In this document: positions 1-12,110 of the stretch, one piece after another
Numbering within the stretch: the first letter of the stretch is position 1
Layout of the letters: each line of letters opens with the position of its first letter
NCBI GenBank assembly: GCA_029531795.1
Contig: JAPEIS010000001.1
Location: 744,001 to 808,000 of the forward strand
From: Sclerotinia nivalis
Lineage: Eukaryota > Ascomycota > Leotiomycetes > Helotiales > Sclerotiniaceae
Direction: 5' to 3'
Length of the DNA: 64,000 nucleotides
Made by a program: the position numbers and the translations under genes
The notes under the pieces: generated by a model
Databases searched by the model: none
Seen by the model: only the letters and a program-made list of their open reading frames with translations
Told to the model about the DNA's origin: nothing

Positions 1-2060
1 TAATATAAAAGATCGAATAATTCTTTATAAAGGTTGAAAGTTCCAATTTATAAATATACAAGTCTATAGTCTTTAGGATTCAAAAAGAATCTAAATTCTT
101 TCAGTCTAGCTTTTTCTGAAAACGAAGAGTTCGGATATTCTTAGCATTAAGCCAGACTAGATCTTCAAACTGGTATCAACGGGCAAACGAACAATGGGAA
201 TCGGCATTCTTCGAATAGTAGGCTTGATTAGTAATCAGTTCGATCTTCAAGTGATCGACGATCGATTTTATCTTTTTGATGAATTCCTTAGTATCCAGGA
301 TTCCAGGGCGATTGGAGAGTGTGACGGGTTCGAAACTTATTCAGGAATGGAAATCGTAATTAACAAAGAACAGCGATAGACAGAAGTTTTCGAATTAGAT
401 AAAATTAATCAAGAATTCGGTAATCAATAATTATTCGGATCAATCGTTCTACAAGTAGAATATATACAAACGAAGATATTATTCGAATATTGTATTTGTT
501 TTTTTTATTTATTTATCGGTTTTAAAATGATAAATTATCGACAAATTTTGAAATAGTATTTAATCGTTTATAAATATACTTTTAAAAGTCAGAGATAAAT
601 TGAGCTTTATAATCGAATATAATAATCTACAATAGATTGTAAAGCTTTTATATATATTTCAGAAACAGATAGAAAATTTCTTCAGAATTATAGATTCCTT
701 GATAGAGTAGGAAATGCTTCATTTTGGTTAATCGATCGATTACGACAAATATCGTATTGTATTTAAAGCTTTTCGGAAGATAGATAATGAAATCGATTGA
801 AATATCTTTTCAAGTTTGTTATGGGATTGGAAGAGAATATAAAACTCTTTTTTGTTCTTTACAGTTCGGGGTAGTTTAATGGTAATTATGATAATTGTAT
901 ATTCAATAGAAAACATAATCGTAATATTCAGGCCAATAGTAATTTCGGAAAAGCAATTCGAAGGTATAAGTATAATACAAATATCCAATAGTAAAGGAAT
1001 TGTAGATCATTCGAAGGAGTTTTGCTTTCAAAGGATTATAGTTAGGGATATAAAGCTTCTTATAATAATATAACAAATTATTATTTATAATATATTTGAA
1101 TAATATAATATATAAATATCTAATAGTATTCTTTTTTAAAATCTTTAGAATCAATAATAAAAGCGAATCGGATAGGTAAGTTTTAGCAAATAAGAGTTTC
1201 AGTTTTTCAAAGAATTCCAATTGTATAAATTCAGATAATTAAATAGAGATTGGATTATTGGGTATTGTAAATGATTTAGATTTACAAATAGATAATCCGG
1301 ATTTGTAAATAGATAATTCGGGATTATAGATGAGCGATAAAATATCGATATAGATCTGATTACAAATTATAATTGCGAAACGGATTTTCTTTTTCGGATT
1401 AACGATAGAAAATAGATCTATATCTAGATTTTCGAATTTCAGAATAATTTAACTTTGATAAAGAAGATATTCATCTTCTTCTTTAGATAAATCCTTTAAT
1501 CTTTTAATTAGAATATCAAATTTTGCTTTCTGTTTTTCAAAATGGTATATAATCTTGAAATTGAAATGAAATAGAAATTCAGATTAATGGATTTGATAAC
1601 GATTTAATAGTTTTATTATCGTAAAATACTTTAGATTCTTATAATCTGTAATAATCTTGATCGAGGAAGAAGTATTCTTTAATTCGGATTATCATTCTTC
1701 AAAATAATGAATAATTGTTAATAATTCTTTATTATAAATCTTATAATTATATTCCATAACAGAATACTTTTTTGAGAAATATATAATAAATTTCAGAATC
1801 TTATTATCATTATATTAAAAAAGAACCCTAGTAGATATATAATTCAATATATCCGTTTCTAGAATTATATTCTTCTTCTAATCGAAAGAGATTAATACAA
1901 ATACTATTGTAAATACAATTTTCAGATTTGAGAACGATTTCTCATAAACAGGATCCTATTAAAAGGCTATATTCTTTTTGATTGGATTTATTATCAAATG
2001 AATGATCGAAAAGAAATTGCGAATAAAATATTGATAGAAATTATTGAACTTTATAAACAT

Positions 2061-2960
2061 CTATATATCCATCAGATTCTTTAGCGTTTTCCAATCGATT
2101 ATTATTTTAATCTTGATTGAATCTATTTGGATCCTTTTTCGATCTATAATTAAACCTAGGAATTTCGTTTCAGATTTCAGGAATTTGTATTTCAATAGAT
2201 TGGTATACAATCTAGTTTTCTGTAAAGCATTTAATATCTTTTGTATATATTTTATATATTCGGAATAGGTCTTACTATAGATCAGAATATTATTCAAATA
2301 AACAGTGTAGAATATATCCAGATATTCTTTCAAAGTATTGTTGATAAATCGTTGAAATATTATTAGAGCTTCGGTCAATTCGAATAGTATAATCAAGGTT
2401 TCGAATAGACTAAATCGAATACAGAATATAATCAGGTATTCTTGTTCTTCTTTGATTTAGATATTATTGAAGATCGAGATGATATCTATTTTCGTAAAAT
2501 ACTTTATCTTTTTCAGATTATTCAAGGACTCTTTGATCAAAGGCAACGGATATCGATTTTTTACAAACAGATTATTCAATATACAATAATCTATACAAAA
2601 TCGAAGATCACCATTAGGTTTTTTAATAAACAAAACAAACAAAACGGAAACGAAGAAATTCAATCAAATGAATCCTTTTGCTAGGTTTTCCTTTAATTAT
2701 TCTTGCAAAGCTTTCAATTTGTCTCAAGATATCGAATACAGGGTTCCAAATAATAGTTTAGCTTTATTTTGTAATCGGATATCATAATCGTATAAGCAGT
2801 ACAGGGGTAGTTTGTTAGTATTACATGGAGAAAATACATCGATCCACAAACGGAATTCAATAAACAAGTTTTCGAAAGCAAAACCTTCTTTTTCTTTCAG
2901 GATTCGGTTTATCAAATCGATATTAGCTTGGAATATCTTGTAGCCTCGACAAGCGTACAT
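2061..2960 (-). pseudogene. Reverse-transcriptase region of gypsy A'
   Basis: Three broken minus-strand pieces cover the pre-RT linker (2724-2960, with IDVFSP and a later FGTLYS-like end), RT fingers/palm (2457-2663, with [13 protein letters not shown] and KIDI) and RT palm/thumb (2061-2396). The catalytic YLDD box reads YLNN, so both metal-binding aspartates are lost by G-to-A change. The homologous intact-looking stretch is at 41839-42363. Confidence 0.8.
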
Positions 2961-3435
2961 CGAGCAGGCTCGGATTGAAACGTTTGCTATATCTCTTTTC
3001 TTTAGCGCTTCAGGACGGGGCGGTAGATAAACAGGACGGGCTTTGACAGAACAGGAGCGGCGGCCGGGGTCGTAACGGGAGTCAGGGGCGAGGGGTCGAT
3101 CAGGTCGGTGGGGATTGAAACAGACAAAACGATAGAGATGGGATGAAGTTGAGTTAGATAGGCAATCAATTTATTGTTCTCCTCCTTTTATTATATGAAT
3201 ATAGTTTTCTCGATTTATAAATCGAGAATAAGTTTTTGAATTGTGGATTGCAGATTGGTTACCTCTGCCTTTATTTTTATACTATAATCGTAAAAAGAGA
3301 TAAAATAATGATACCAGATTGCGATATCGCTGATTACGACAATAGCGAATTCTTTAAAGGAGCTGGACTGGTTAGGCGGGTATGGATGGGACGACATCGT
3401 AGAAGTATCGATACAGATAGGTAGGAGCTATATAA

Positions 3436-3648
3436 TATCATAGAAACAATAGATAGAATAATAGATATCACTTTTATTAATAAGATATAGCTCGAAGAGT
3501 TATGTTTCTATAGAAGGAACGATTCCTTAAATATATTTATGTATAACGCTAGCCCTGACCGGGGCTAGCCTACACTTATCCGAGGGCCGACTCCTATGGG
3601 TCGGAACCCGAACGGTCTCCGTATACCTTATACGGGGACCCCGTGACA
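3436..3648 (-). repeat. LTR of gypsy A' (213 bp)
   Basis: The same 213-bp unit occurs at 39178-39390 and 44603-44815. On the minus strand it starts TGTCACGGGG and ends GTGATA. It keeps a GC-rich hairpin core (GCTAGCCC.. / ..GGGGCTAGC) that has resisted the AT drift of the internal region. Confidence 0.9.
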
Positions 3649-5040
3649 TTACTAGAGAATTCAATAAATAATAGAATTGATTTTCTACAAAAAATATCCT
3701 TATCTTCTTTGATAGAATCAAACAATATTATTAAAATATTAAGAAAATAAAATATAACTATACTATCTACAAAAACAAAAATCAAATAATATATAAGAAT
3801 AAAACAATAAACCCTTTATTATATATTTTCGATATCGAAACAATTGAAATTCTAAAAGGAATATAAATTACAATTAAACTTATTAGAATTTCTAAGATAA
3901 AGATTTAGCTCTATATAAACAGCATTTCAATTATCTAATATTTACGAAACAATGCCTTCGATTTATCATAATGAGTTTTCCTATAATATTATATAAACTT
4001 ATCGATCAGTACAATATTGATATCAAATAAGCCCCTTATCATATCAGGATTACTGAAAACGAAACAGCAAACAAGCTAGCAAATATAGAAACGAAAAACA
4101 ATCGAATCGATTTAAGATCTATAGCTCTTTCTATTATTAACAAAATCCGATCGATAGCAAAAGCATTATTGAAATTCGAAAAAGATATCTAATGAAAACA
4201 AAACTCGATTGTTTTAACAAATATATATAAAAGATAAGACTTCGATTATTCTACAATTAATTTACCTGAATTCGATCTCCCAAAAAGAATTTTATACAAA
4301 CTATTATCCATTAAAACTGATTACAGAGATTTTATATAATACTATTAACGCTTCAAATATATTAATATAGAATTCAATTGTATATACAAACATTACAAAA
4401 CTTCAGAATATTTAGTTTTTTGTAAAGAAAATATCCAGTCTTTCGCCAAATAATCATTACAGCCCCCCCTATCGCCAAATTCAATATAAAAGGATTTCGA
4501 ATATCTAATCCGCTTTCTAATTTAATTACAAATCTTCAAAGATTTCCTTTCGAAAACTTAAAAATGGATATTGTAATATCCAAATTACCTTTTTATATTT
4601 TAAACCGATTTTAAAAACTATATATCTAATTATTCTGAAAAATTACATTCTAATATTCTAAATCGAATCGTTTATAATAATTGAATTCGAAATACTAAAA
4701 GATACCTACTCAATCAAAAGTTTCTCTTTCGATCTGAAACTAAACTTAATTTATAAACCAATTTAATCAACAAAAAAGATCTATTTAACGAATATCAATA
4801 AATAATATCCACAATCTGTACAATAGAATAGCTTTCTTAGATTTATAAAAAAAAAAGGAAAATAGAAATGAATTGGACTTTTGTATATAAATACCCTCAG
4901 ATTTGTCCGTCCCTATGCCCTTCGGGAGGCTTGGGACTCCTTACAGGTCCCCACGGACGTTAAACACTATCATCATCACCATCATCATTATACTATTGCT
5001 CTAATCTTGATATTATCGATGTAACAAAAAGTTTTTTATA
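3649..5040 (+). pseudogene. LINE remnant (LINE5): RNase H domain and 3' end
   Basis: Around 4020-4100 a plus-strand frame reads ITENETANKLAN, matching the GNE-x-ADxLAN block of the RNase H domain of fungal Tad-like LINEs. Upstream (3800-3950) are remnants of the preceding RNase H strands. Downstream is a decayed Cys/His tail like that of LINE2 (30290-30580). The segment ends in a GC-richer stretch with a (CAT)n-like tract near 4970-4995, plausibly the LINE tail. No intact frame remains. Endonuclease and RT are absent, probably displaced by gypsy A'. Confidence 0.6.
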
Positions 5041-5220
5041 TGAATTTTCGTATGAGTTTTGTATTTTGAGTAGCAACGATAGTATTACAATAACTATTGA
5101 TTCGATTCATTTAAAAATAATTAGAATAGATTCAAAAGGTATTTCTTTATATAATAAAGGGTAAAGCGGGTCGTATTTCGAAGAAATTTTATTCTTCAAA
5201 ATTTGTTGTTTTTGAGTTTG

Positions 5221-6384
5221 TTGCGGGATGGTGAAGGCAGCGAGCGGTTTCAAACGTGAAGATTTCATTATAGATGCAGCTAGCAGTGTTGAGCCGCTTA
5301 AAAGATAATGCTGCTCTGAATCTTTCGAGGATTTGCTTGACGTATGGCTCATGATCTCTGTGCGGAGCTCTTTTTGGAAGTCTGGGTGTGCTCCCAAGAA
5401 CATCAAGACCCATGATATTCCGCCCATTGTCACATCGAGATTTGCGAACAATATTTCATCCAGAGTTTGCAATATTTGCTCTTTGGCCTCATAGAAATGC
5501 ATGACAGGGACCCTGAAAGACTGCCTTGCGGCATGTTGCTGTGCTAAATCATTGAAGTGTGACTATCCAGCTTTGAACTCAGCCAGATCAGCGACGGCAG
5601 CCGTGGGCAGATATTGACTCCACCAGAATCGGGTAATTCCGCCTCCAATGACGCGACAGAAAATTGATTCGCGGAGGGGAATAATTTTCTCCACTGTTTG
5701 ATGTATCTCCATGGATAATTCTCCATAGAGTATCTCGACGACAACCCAGAAGGGGAGGAGCTTCAAATCTTCCACTGGGTTCAGAAGACGTTGACTCAAT
5801 CTCCCATTGTCATGTAAGGAGTCGAAATGTATCTGTGTCTTCTTCTTGATGTTTTGTGTGTACCTGCCTACCTCTTTGTGCAGAAAGGGGATCTCGGTAA
5901 TCGATCACAAATTTCTCCATTCCAAGTGGCTAATGAGTCCGACGCATTAACACAGCAGCTCTCCCATGAGCCAGCCGGGGTTGTTATTAGCTGCTTTGGT
6001 ATGTCTGTCTGAGTCCGCAAAAACACTTTGGACGTCTGTTGGCCTTGTCAAGACACTGTCATCCGGAATAGGCATTAGCTACCAGAGGCAAAACGCTTTT
6101 TTTTAACAAGCAGAAAGCTTACATTTCGGAATTCATTCCTGACCATACCCGATAAATGCCACCATATTTGTTCCTCCTGATATTTCCGTTCCTTTCTCCC
6201 TCTAAGAATTTCCCAACGTCTCCTTGGCCATTTGGCCATCGATAGGGGCATGTCGGCAAGACAGATTTCCCGTCAGCCGACTGGATCGAATACCGCCAGA
6301 GTAGATATGCATGCCCAATCTGTTAATAGATGGTTTTCAGTACAGCGAAAGAGAGCTGTTGCTTACATTTACTACTGATAAAAT
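5221..6384 (-). pseudogene. Cytochrome P450 pseudogene, 3'-truncated
   Basis: A single minus-strand reading frame recovers P450 structure from the proline-rich hinge to the K helix. A WPNGQGD/KFLEGE segment and YGGIYRVWSG lie in the exon before the 6056-6122 intron. IVLTRPTDVQSVF and NNNPGWLMGELL follow the intron. Then come the E/F helices, and the I helix DEILFANLDVTMGGISW at about 5400-5470. Two introns fit consensus: 6320-6366 (GTAAGC..TTAACAG) and 6056-6122 (GTAAGC..GACAG, branch CTAAT). In-frame stops are TAA 5947-5949, TGA 5905-5907 and TAG 5563-5565, all explicable by RIP-like transitions. The K-helix ExxR glutamate is Lys. Homology stops at about 5221, so the heme-cysteine loop is missing. 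Exon 1 is interrupted at 6384 by a solo LTR. It was divergent from the MFS gene. The subfamily is unassigned. Confidence 0.85.
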
Positions 6385-6883
6385 TCTCGGAGGAGGTTGA
6401 TCGGATAATAATAAATAATATAATAATAATACTATAATATTATTTATTATAATAGTGGAAGACTTAGTCGTATTTAGCTTAGGAGTGATCGAATATATAA
6501 ACAATAGAATATTGAATTTTTATCTGCTTACTTTTTCGAAGAATTCTTTGAAGAAGATCTTCGTATTTATAGATTTTAATGAGATTCTACACTATTCTAT
6601 GATTATAAATAAGATCGATTTAAATCGAATCTTATAGAATCATTTTATATAATAAAAGGAAATAATAACCAATAGTATTCAATCTGAGAATAAGAAAATT
6701 CTATATGCTTCCATTTCATTCTATTCCATTATAAATCATTCTGATATGATATATGATCGAAATTTTATATAATAATAAAATTTAATAATATAAAATCATA
6801 TTATTAATATATCACGTGATCATATAACCATTGGTTCGGTAAATATTATTAAGTGATTTAATAACTTATTAGGAATTCTCACA
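6385..6883 (-). repeat. Solo LTR of the Ty1/copia family (499 bp)
   Basis: It is the reverse complement of the copia LTRs at 22923-23463 and 28176-28717, from TGTGAGAATTCC (at 6883) to CGAGA (at 6385). It is flanked by a perfect 5-bp duplication AAAAT (6380-6384 and 6884-6888). It lacks about 40 bp around the A-tract and carries only a handful of substitutions. A full element inserted here and recombined LTR-to-LTR, leaving the solo LTR inside the first P450 exon. Confidence 0.95.
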
Positions 6884-6888
6884 AAAAT

Positions 6889-7267
6889 AATATCAATAAG
6901 TAAAGTCGTCGAATATGAAGTACAAAGAAATAATACCACAAGAAGGATGAATCCATTCAGTCACCACAGTGGGCTAGTGGTAAATGCTATATCGGGAATC
7001 ATCTTCTTTTCCAAAAGTGGACACTTCTAATATTCGTAGATGATTAGTTCAATGTACCATTAAGCTTATATTGTATCGGTATTGTGGGAAGGTTGAATCG
7101 GGGTCCGTTGCGATACAACAACAATTGCCGATAGGAGGTCAGCTTGACCACCTTGCCAAGCATCGGCACGTAAACTCTTCAAAAGATCAAATTTGTACTC
7201 GGTATCGATCATTCAAGGTTCCTGTACTCATTTTCAATGAACAACTTGTTCTAGTTTTTATTTCATC
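6889..7267. promoter_or_regulatory. Shared upstream region of P450 pseudogene and MFS gene
   Basis: This stretch lies between two divergently oriented genes, so before the solo LTR inserted it would have held both promoters. The left end may still contain the N-terminal coding part of P450 exon 1: a hydrophobic minus-strand stretch runs to about 6940, but no start fits the downstream frame cleanly. No specific operator or TATA box is asserted. Confidence 0.4.
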
Positions 7268-8807
7268 ATGGACTTGCTAGGTGATGACGCAAGAGACGAA
7301 AACGAGGCAACACCATTATGGAGGAATGGTGGAGAAGGTCCAGGGCAAATTCGATCACGTACTTCTTCCATTTTCCAGGAAACCTTTCCGAAAGATATGG
7401 AAGGCTTGAATCCTACTCTAATTTTACCAATATCGTTCCTAGCGGCATTGGGAATGGCAGCCACATCAGCGACTAGCATCTTTGCATATGCAACTCTTCT
7501 CTGTAAAGATCCAAAGAGATGCAAGGGATCGGAACAAAAGGACTATGCTGGATCAGTTGCTTTATCTGTATCTATCGCAAACATATGTAGCTTATTGGCC
7601 CTAGGCCCTTTCGACAAGCTGTCGAGAAGGCACCGGAAAACAGGTCTGGCATTGTGGATAATTTGCAGATCCATGAGCGTAGGTGTACTCGCGCTTGGAG
7701 GTATGGTAAAATTGAATATATACCCATATAAAACATTCCCACTAATTGAGATTAATCCAAGTTTATTTCGGGAGGATTGAAATCGCTTTATCAAGCAAAG
7801 TCTTCCAGGGCTTGGCATCAGATAACTTGCTACATTTTAACCTCAACGCCATTTATACAAGAGCTGCATATAAGGCTCAAGTTTCACAGCTTATTGGGGC
7901 TTCACTAGCTTTATTCATGATTGGTATATCCATAAGTCCTGCGATAGCCGGCTTATTTCAAGATTTTACAACGAGCTTCTTAATGGCAGGTGGAATGTTC
8001 GCCGTCACCATCATTTATCTTCTCTTTTTTGTTGGGGGGAAAAGACAGCCAGAAAATCCTGTCAGATCCTTTCCAAAAGATACAAACTTACGACAGTCTG
8101 TTCGGATTAATAGCTTCACCAAAACAAAATTGCTGTCACTGACTGAAATCATATTCTCACCCTTGCAGCCATTCTACTCCAGACCGGCGTCCCTTTTGGT
8201 AGGATTAGCACTTCTTATTTATACTGCGGTTCAATCATATATTTTCTCGCTGATAATGGTACACACATCGCTAGTCTTCGGATTCACGAGCAAACAGAAT
8301 GGATTGCTCCTGAGCATCGTCCATGCAGTATCTGCAATATATCTATTTCTGGTGCTGTTCGGGATCCCACAGATGGCTCAACAAGTACAAATGACCGAAG
8401 AAGCTACACGAATGCCGATCTTGGGAAGCCGTGATGCTAAGCTGGCTCTGATATCAATGTGTACGCATATAGCCGCTCTCTTGGGATTCGCCAACTCATC
8501 CCAAGTCTGGGAAATATATGCTATTAGCGCTCTGTTGGCACTAGGGTTAGCCACTCCTTCCTTTATCAAATCTTCCTTCCTGAAGGGGTTTCCAAAGAAA
8601 GATGGCCCAGAGGCAATGGGAGCTTTGGCCATGATGGAGACACTGGGATCATTATTTTCGCCGATAATTATGGGCACTTGTCAGGTTCTTTGGCCTGGAA
8701 AGAGAGTCTTTTATGCTGGGGCTGGGATGATGGTGTTGGGGGCGGCGATGTTTGGTATTGCTGCTTTGACTTTCAACGTAGATATGTCTCCAGACGAGGA
8801 TGAATGA
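7268..8807 (+). CDS. MFS transporter, 12 TM, two exons
   Basis: Exons are 7268-7700 and 7762-8807. The 61-bp intron 7701-7761 is GTATGG..CCAAG with a CTAAT branch site, and splicing restores a continuous 492-residue protein (..VLALG/VYFGRIEIAL..). It has a polar N-terminus (about 50 residues), twelve hydrophobic segments in a 6+6 arrangement with a longer central loop after TM6, and an acidic C-terminus (SPDEDE). These are standard Major Facilitator features for a plasma- or vacuolar-membrane secondary transporter. The substrate cannot be read from sequence. The short basic loop LSRRHRK after TM2 corresponds to the conserved MFS loop 2-3. It is divergent from the P450 pseudogene and originally close to the oxidoreductase at 50364. 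There are no internal stops, and base composition is far less AT-rich than the repeats around it. The gene looks functional. Confidence 0.9.
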
Positions 8808-8936
8808 GAATCTAGGATCTAGGTCCTATGGAAGATGTTTACACTGTGATTGACTACTTTCTTCGGAGGTTTATATCTCAACCTCTTCTCATCTAGATTT
8901 GGAGAAACATTTTGTGTCCAGAATTTCTTTTAAAAA
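8808..8936 (+). other. 3' flank of the MFS gene up to the transposon nest
   Basis: Non-coding, moderately GC sequence that presumably holds the transporter 3' UTR. It ends in TTTTAAAAA, whose last five bases (8932-8936, AAAAA) nearly match AAAAG at 50125-50129, the other side of element E. Confidence 0.5.
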
Positions 8937-9149
8937 TGTTGGTATCAAATGATAAGGTTCAAAATGTAAAATTCTTTAGTTTATTTAATAAAATTTATTT
9001 CTTGATTTTTACTATTTTATATTTAAAGAACGAACTCCTTAAATATATATTTGAAGGAACTTGTACAACCCCTTGTGATTATATGATCTAATACGATCAT
9101 ATAATTTAACTACAATTCTTTCTATAATTATATAATCGTGATCTCGATA
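8937..9149 (-). repeat. LTR of element E (left copy, 213 bp)
   Basis: Direct repeat of 11100-11296 plus 50109-50124. The shared block includes AAGAACGAACTCC TTAAATATATATTTGAAGG and the end GTGATCTCGATA. Differences between copies are mostly RIP-type transitions. Confidence 0.85.
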
Positions 9150-11099
9150 CTAGCAACTTCTCTAAAAAGTTATATAATCCGAATTCCTTCAGTTCCTCAA
9201 TCCTCTTTTTCTATTCATTTCGTTTCCTTGATAATAATTTTGTTTGTATCAATTAACCTCTTTAATATTTGACAAGATTTATTCTTAATTATAATATTAA
9301 CAAAGTTCGATCCTCTATCGATCTATTTAATTTCAGTAATTTCTCTTTATTTGTAGACTTTTTGTAATGAAAGAATATCGATTATAAATCTCTTCTTTAT
9401 AATAAAATCTAATTTAATAAATAGTTCAAATAACGAATTAAAATCAATATATATAGAAAAAGGGATCTGTTTTTCCAATTGAATAATAGTATTAATAGTG
9501 TTCTTGATTGCAATTCCTATATCAAAATCTAGAATTAATCTATATAATTCAGATGCTAAATGTCACGGAGCTAGAACTCTACCACTAGGCCACGAAACCC
9601 CTAAAAGGGTAGAAGTAGTTTGATCGGTATCAACACTACTCGATATAGTTATGAACCCGTGACACTAAAATATTTCTTGTTATTCTTTTATATTTAATAA
9701 ATAATCAATAGATAATATTGATATTGTTATTCTTGTTCATTAAACAAATCATATATTCAATTTAAGATAATATATTTGTATTATTAATAAAAAATACATT
9801 TGTAAAAGCAATTACTTTTATACTATTTAAATCAAATAGTACGAAAATGAATCTTTTTGATAGATTCTCTATTTATCATTTAATAGTCTTATTGCACTTC
9901 TTAATATCGTTTTCTTTTAGATTAATTATCTAGATAGCAATTGAAAAATAATAAAAAGCTTTTGATTAATAAACAATAATTATATATACTTTTCGAATAT
10001 ATTAAACGATATATTGATTTTTAGAGGTAATATTTATTTGGATTTTGTCTCTTATTCTTTTCAAATTTGAGTTCTTTAATATAACTAATCTCAGATTATC
10101 ATATTATTTCTTTTGATTAAAATGGAATTTATCGTTTTTCAAAAAGATTATATTGTTATTGAATTTGAAAGATATATCTTTTGTTAAATATTTCTGTTTT
10201 TTAGCTATAAAATTCTTTTTTTCAATTGTTTTTATTCTAGTTTTGCGAATTTTTTGTTGATTATAATAAATATATTATTAGTTTATCTATAGAATATAAT
10301 CTCTTATTCTTATAATAATATAAAATATTTAATCGGGTTCTATATTATCTTTTAATATGAATATTTCAATAATATATACAACTTTTCTAAGTTTTTGAAA
10401 TTCTATTTTATCGATAATATTGAAATGCTTTAATTTGAAACCTTCGAAATCGTTCTATAGAATTTCTGTAAAATTGTAATTGATAATCTGTTCTTTATCA
10501 TATTGAAGGTATTTGAATATAATATAATTATTAATAGTTTCGATACTTTTATATTCATTCTGTTTTGTAGTAATTCAATTTCTGAATTTCTTTTTCGCAA
10601 TAGAATAATTATATTCATCAAATAATAAGTTTAGTATATCTATAATAAAGGTTTTTCTGAATATATTATTATTGTTTTTTAATTCGTAAATAATATATTT
10701 CTAAAATAAATAAAGAAATGAAATGGAAAAGTATATTGTTTAAATCGTTTATTGAATTATAGATTTTTAAAGAATATATTTTAAAAGAAAAAAAAAGATA
10801 TATTTGTATTGTAGTTTATATATAATATATATAATGGATATAGGAATCTAATTATTATAATAGTAATCAAACTCCTTTGAGTTTTCTTTTGAAAACGGTA
10901 TTCAGAATCGATTTATTAGTATACTAATATTTTAGCAAAATAAGAAAATAGTATTCTTGATATCCAAATAGAAACAATATTTATTTATTTAGAGATTGAT
11001 ATCTCTTCAAATTGATTCAATTAATTCTCAAAAGATCTTTCAGGAAAACGATATTCCTAAAGATATTCAGATCCTCTAATTTGTAATATTATTAATTAG
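9150..11099 (-). pseudogene. Internal region of element E: copia RNase H and decayed pol
   Basis: On the minus strand, about 9300-9900 decodes (through stops) a copia RNase H. It shows an FTNVFF block like FTDASF, then a KRITRNILASELY block typical of fungal copia elements, and further on an IDFNSL block like TDSKSL. The stretch is broken by a 104-bp insertion at 9561-9664. About 9900-11099 is more than 80 percent A/T by eye and shows only scraps of pol-like sequence (for example 10430-10621). Gag and integrase are not recognisable, so the element is deleted or too mutated to read. Confidence 0.6.
9561..9664. repeat. 104-bp LTR-like insertion with TGTCACGG..CCGTGACA ends
   Basis: The terminal octamers are perfect inverted repeats and the flanks carry a perfect 5-bp duplication CTAAA (9556-9560 and 9665-9669). 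It splits the RNase H of element E. The end sequence resembles the starts of the gypsy A and B LTRs (TGTCACGGGG, TGTTACGGGTTC), so a solo LTR of a related small or TRIM-type element is the likeliest reading. Confidence 0.7.
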
Positions 11100-11296
11100 T
11101 ATTAATATCAAATAGTAAGATTCAAAATATAAAATACTTTAGTCTATTTGATAAAACTTGTTTTTTGATTGTTATTATTCTATATTGAAAGAACGAACTC
11201 CTTAAATATATATTTGAAGGAATTCGTATAATCCCTTATGATTATATGATCTAATACGATTATATAATTTAACTACAGTTCTTTCTATAATCATAT
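11100..11296 (-). repeat. LTR of element E (right copy, first part)
   Basis: It matches 8937-9133 and stops at CTATAATCATAT (11285-11296), the 12-bp target of LINE1. The missing 16 bp are at 50109-50124. Confidence 0.85.
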
Positions 11297-12110
11297 ACAT
11301 ATATAATATTATCGAAGAATTGAATTTTTCGAAAAACGCGTTTATTATCGCGTTTCATTGATCAATCGATCGTTCTTACCATCTATAGGATTTAAAAACG
11401 AAACTTTTCAGCCCCAATAGACACTATACGGATACGTTTCCGTCATCATACTTCCCGCCCCTCCAACTCCTTCTCTTTCCCAGTTTTTGATCAATACAAT
11501 TAATACTGCTATTAATAAAGCAAACGAAGATCAATAGATCTTTAGCCCTATTACTTTATTGTAGAATGAATACCTTAATACCGAAACAATTCGAGCTTTT
11601 CCTATTCGACTTCGTAAACCCCTGATTGTACTTTGCATCGATATCTCTTCTATTGTAAACAAATACTTCGATTTATATATCAATAAATCACATCTTCCTC
11701 AAATTATCAAACCCTTTGTTGTCTTTTCTACTCAATCAAATCCCAATTCTATATAACAAAAAACTACAATTCAATACTTTAAGGATTCTATTTATACTTA
11801 GAAAACTACAATTTCAATTATACAATTAAAAATTGGAAACCAATCCAAAATCCAATCTAAAACTTTGAACAAAATCGATATTCGTCTTTTTGTTCACATC
11901 AGACTCGATCATTCAGCTCGAAAAGCTGGTTTTTTCATTGTATTAAATACATTGAAAGAATAATTAGAAACTAATACGAAACTTTTTAAAAAAGTTCAAA
12001 TAATAAATTCTGGATTTACATTATATACGAATTCTCTAACGGATTTAATAACTTTGGAAAATCTTTCAAATACAATTGAAAAAGAATTCGAAACTTGTAA
12101 AATCGAATGA
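11297..12110 (+). pseudogene. LINE1 5' UTR and ORF1 N-terminal part
   Basis: It begins at the same 5' sequence as LINE2 (TCGAAGAATTGAATTTTTCG, then GTTTATTATCGCG) and continues through the ORF1 region matching 19509-20250. It carries scattered stops and CA-to-TA changes. It ends at AATGA (12106-12110), the target of gypsy B1. Coding continues at 37949. Confidence 0.85.

Larger units (their letters stand above)
1..3648 (-). mobile_element. Gypsy chromovirus family A, copy A' (partial, decayed)
   Basis: Its right end is an LTR (3436-3648) nearly identical to the LTRs of the complete copy at 39178-44815. The rest aligns collinearly with that copy from its integrase C-terminus (about 39700) rightwards. 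Read on the minus strand, the order from the right is LTR, gag leader, then pol. The left LTR lies beyond the window edge. Nearly all reading frames are broken by G-to-A/C-to-T changes. It has lost about 1.46 kb internally near 3040, where pol sequence abuts gag-leader sequence, so most of gag and the protease are missing. It is inactive, and its position inside the LINE remnant at 3649-5040 suggests insertion into that LINE. Confidence 0.85.

Noticed and set aside
5827..6012. Plus-strand 61-residue ORF
   Set aside because: Antisense to the P450 exon after the 6056-6122 intron.
6455..6637. 60-residue ORF upstream of the MFS gene
   Set aside because: Lies entirely within the copia solo LTR and is a chance frame.
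7071..7280. 69-residue ORF overlapping the MFS start
   Set aside because: Different frame, no homology, ends just after the real ATG.
9570..9660. tRNA-like A box (TGGCCTAGTGG) and B-box-like GGTTCATAACT on the minus strand
   Set aside because: The boxes are in the wrong order for a pol III gene and no cloverleaf forms. The LTR-like ends and duplication explain the segment better.
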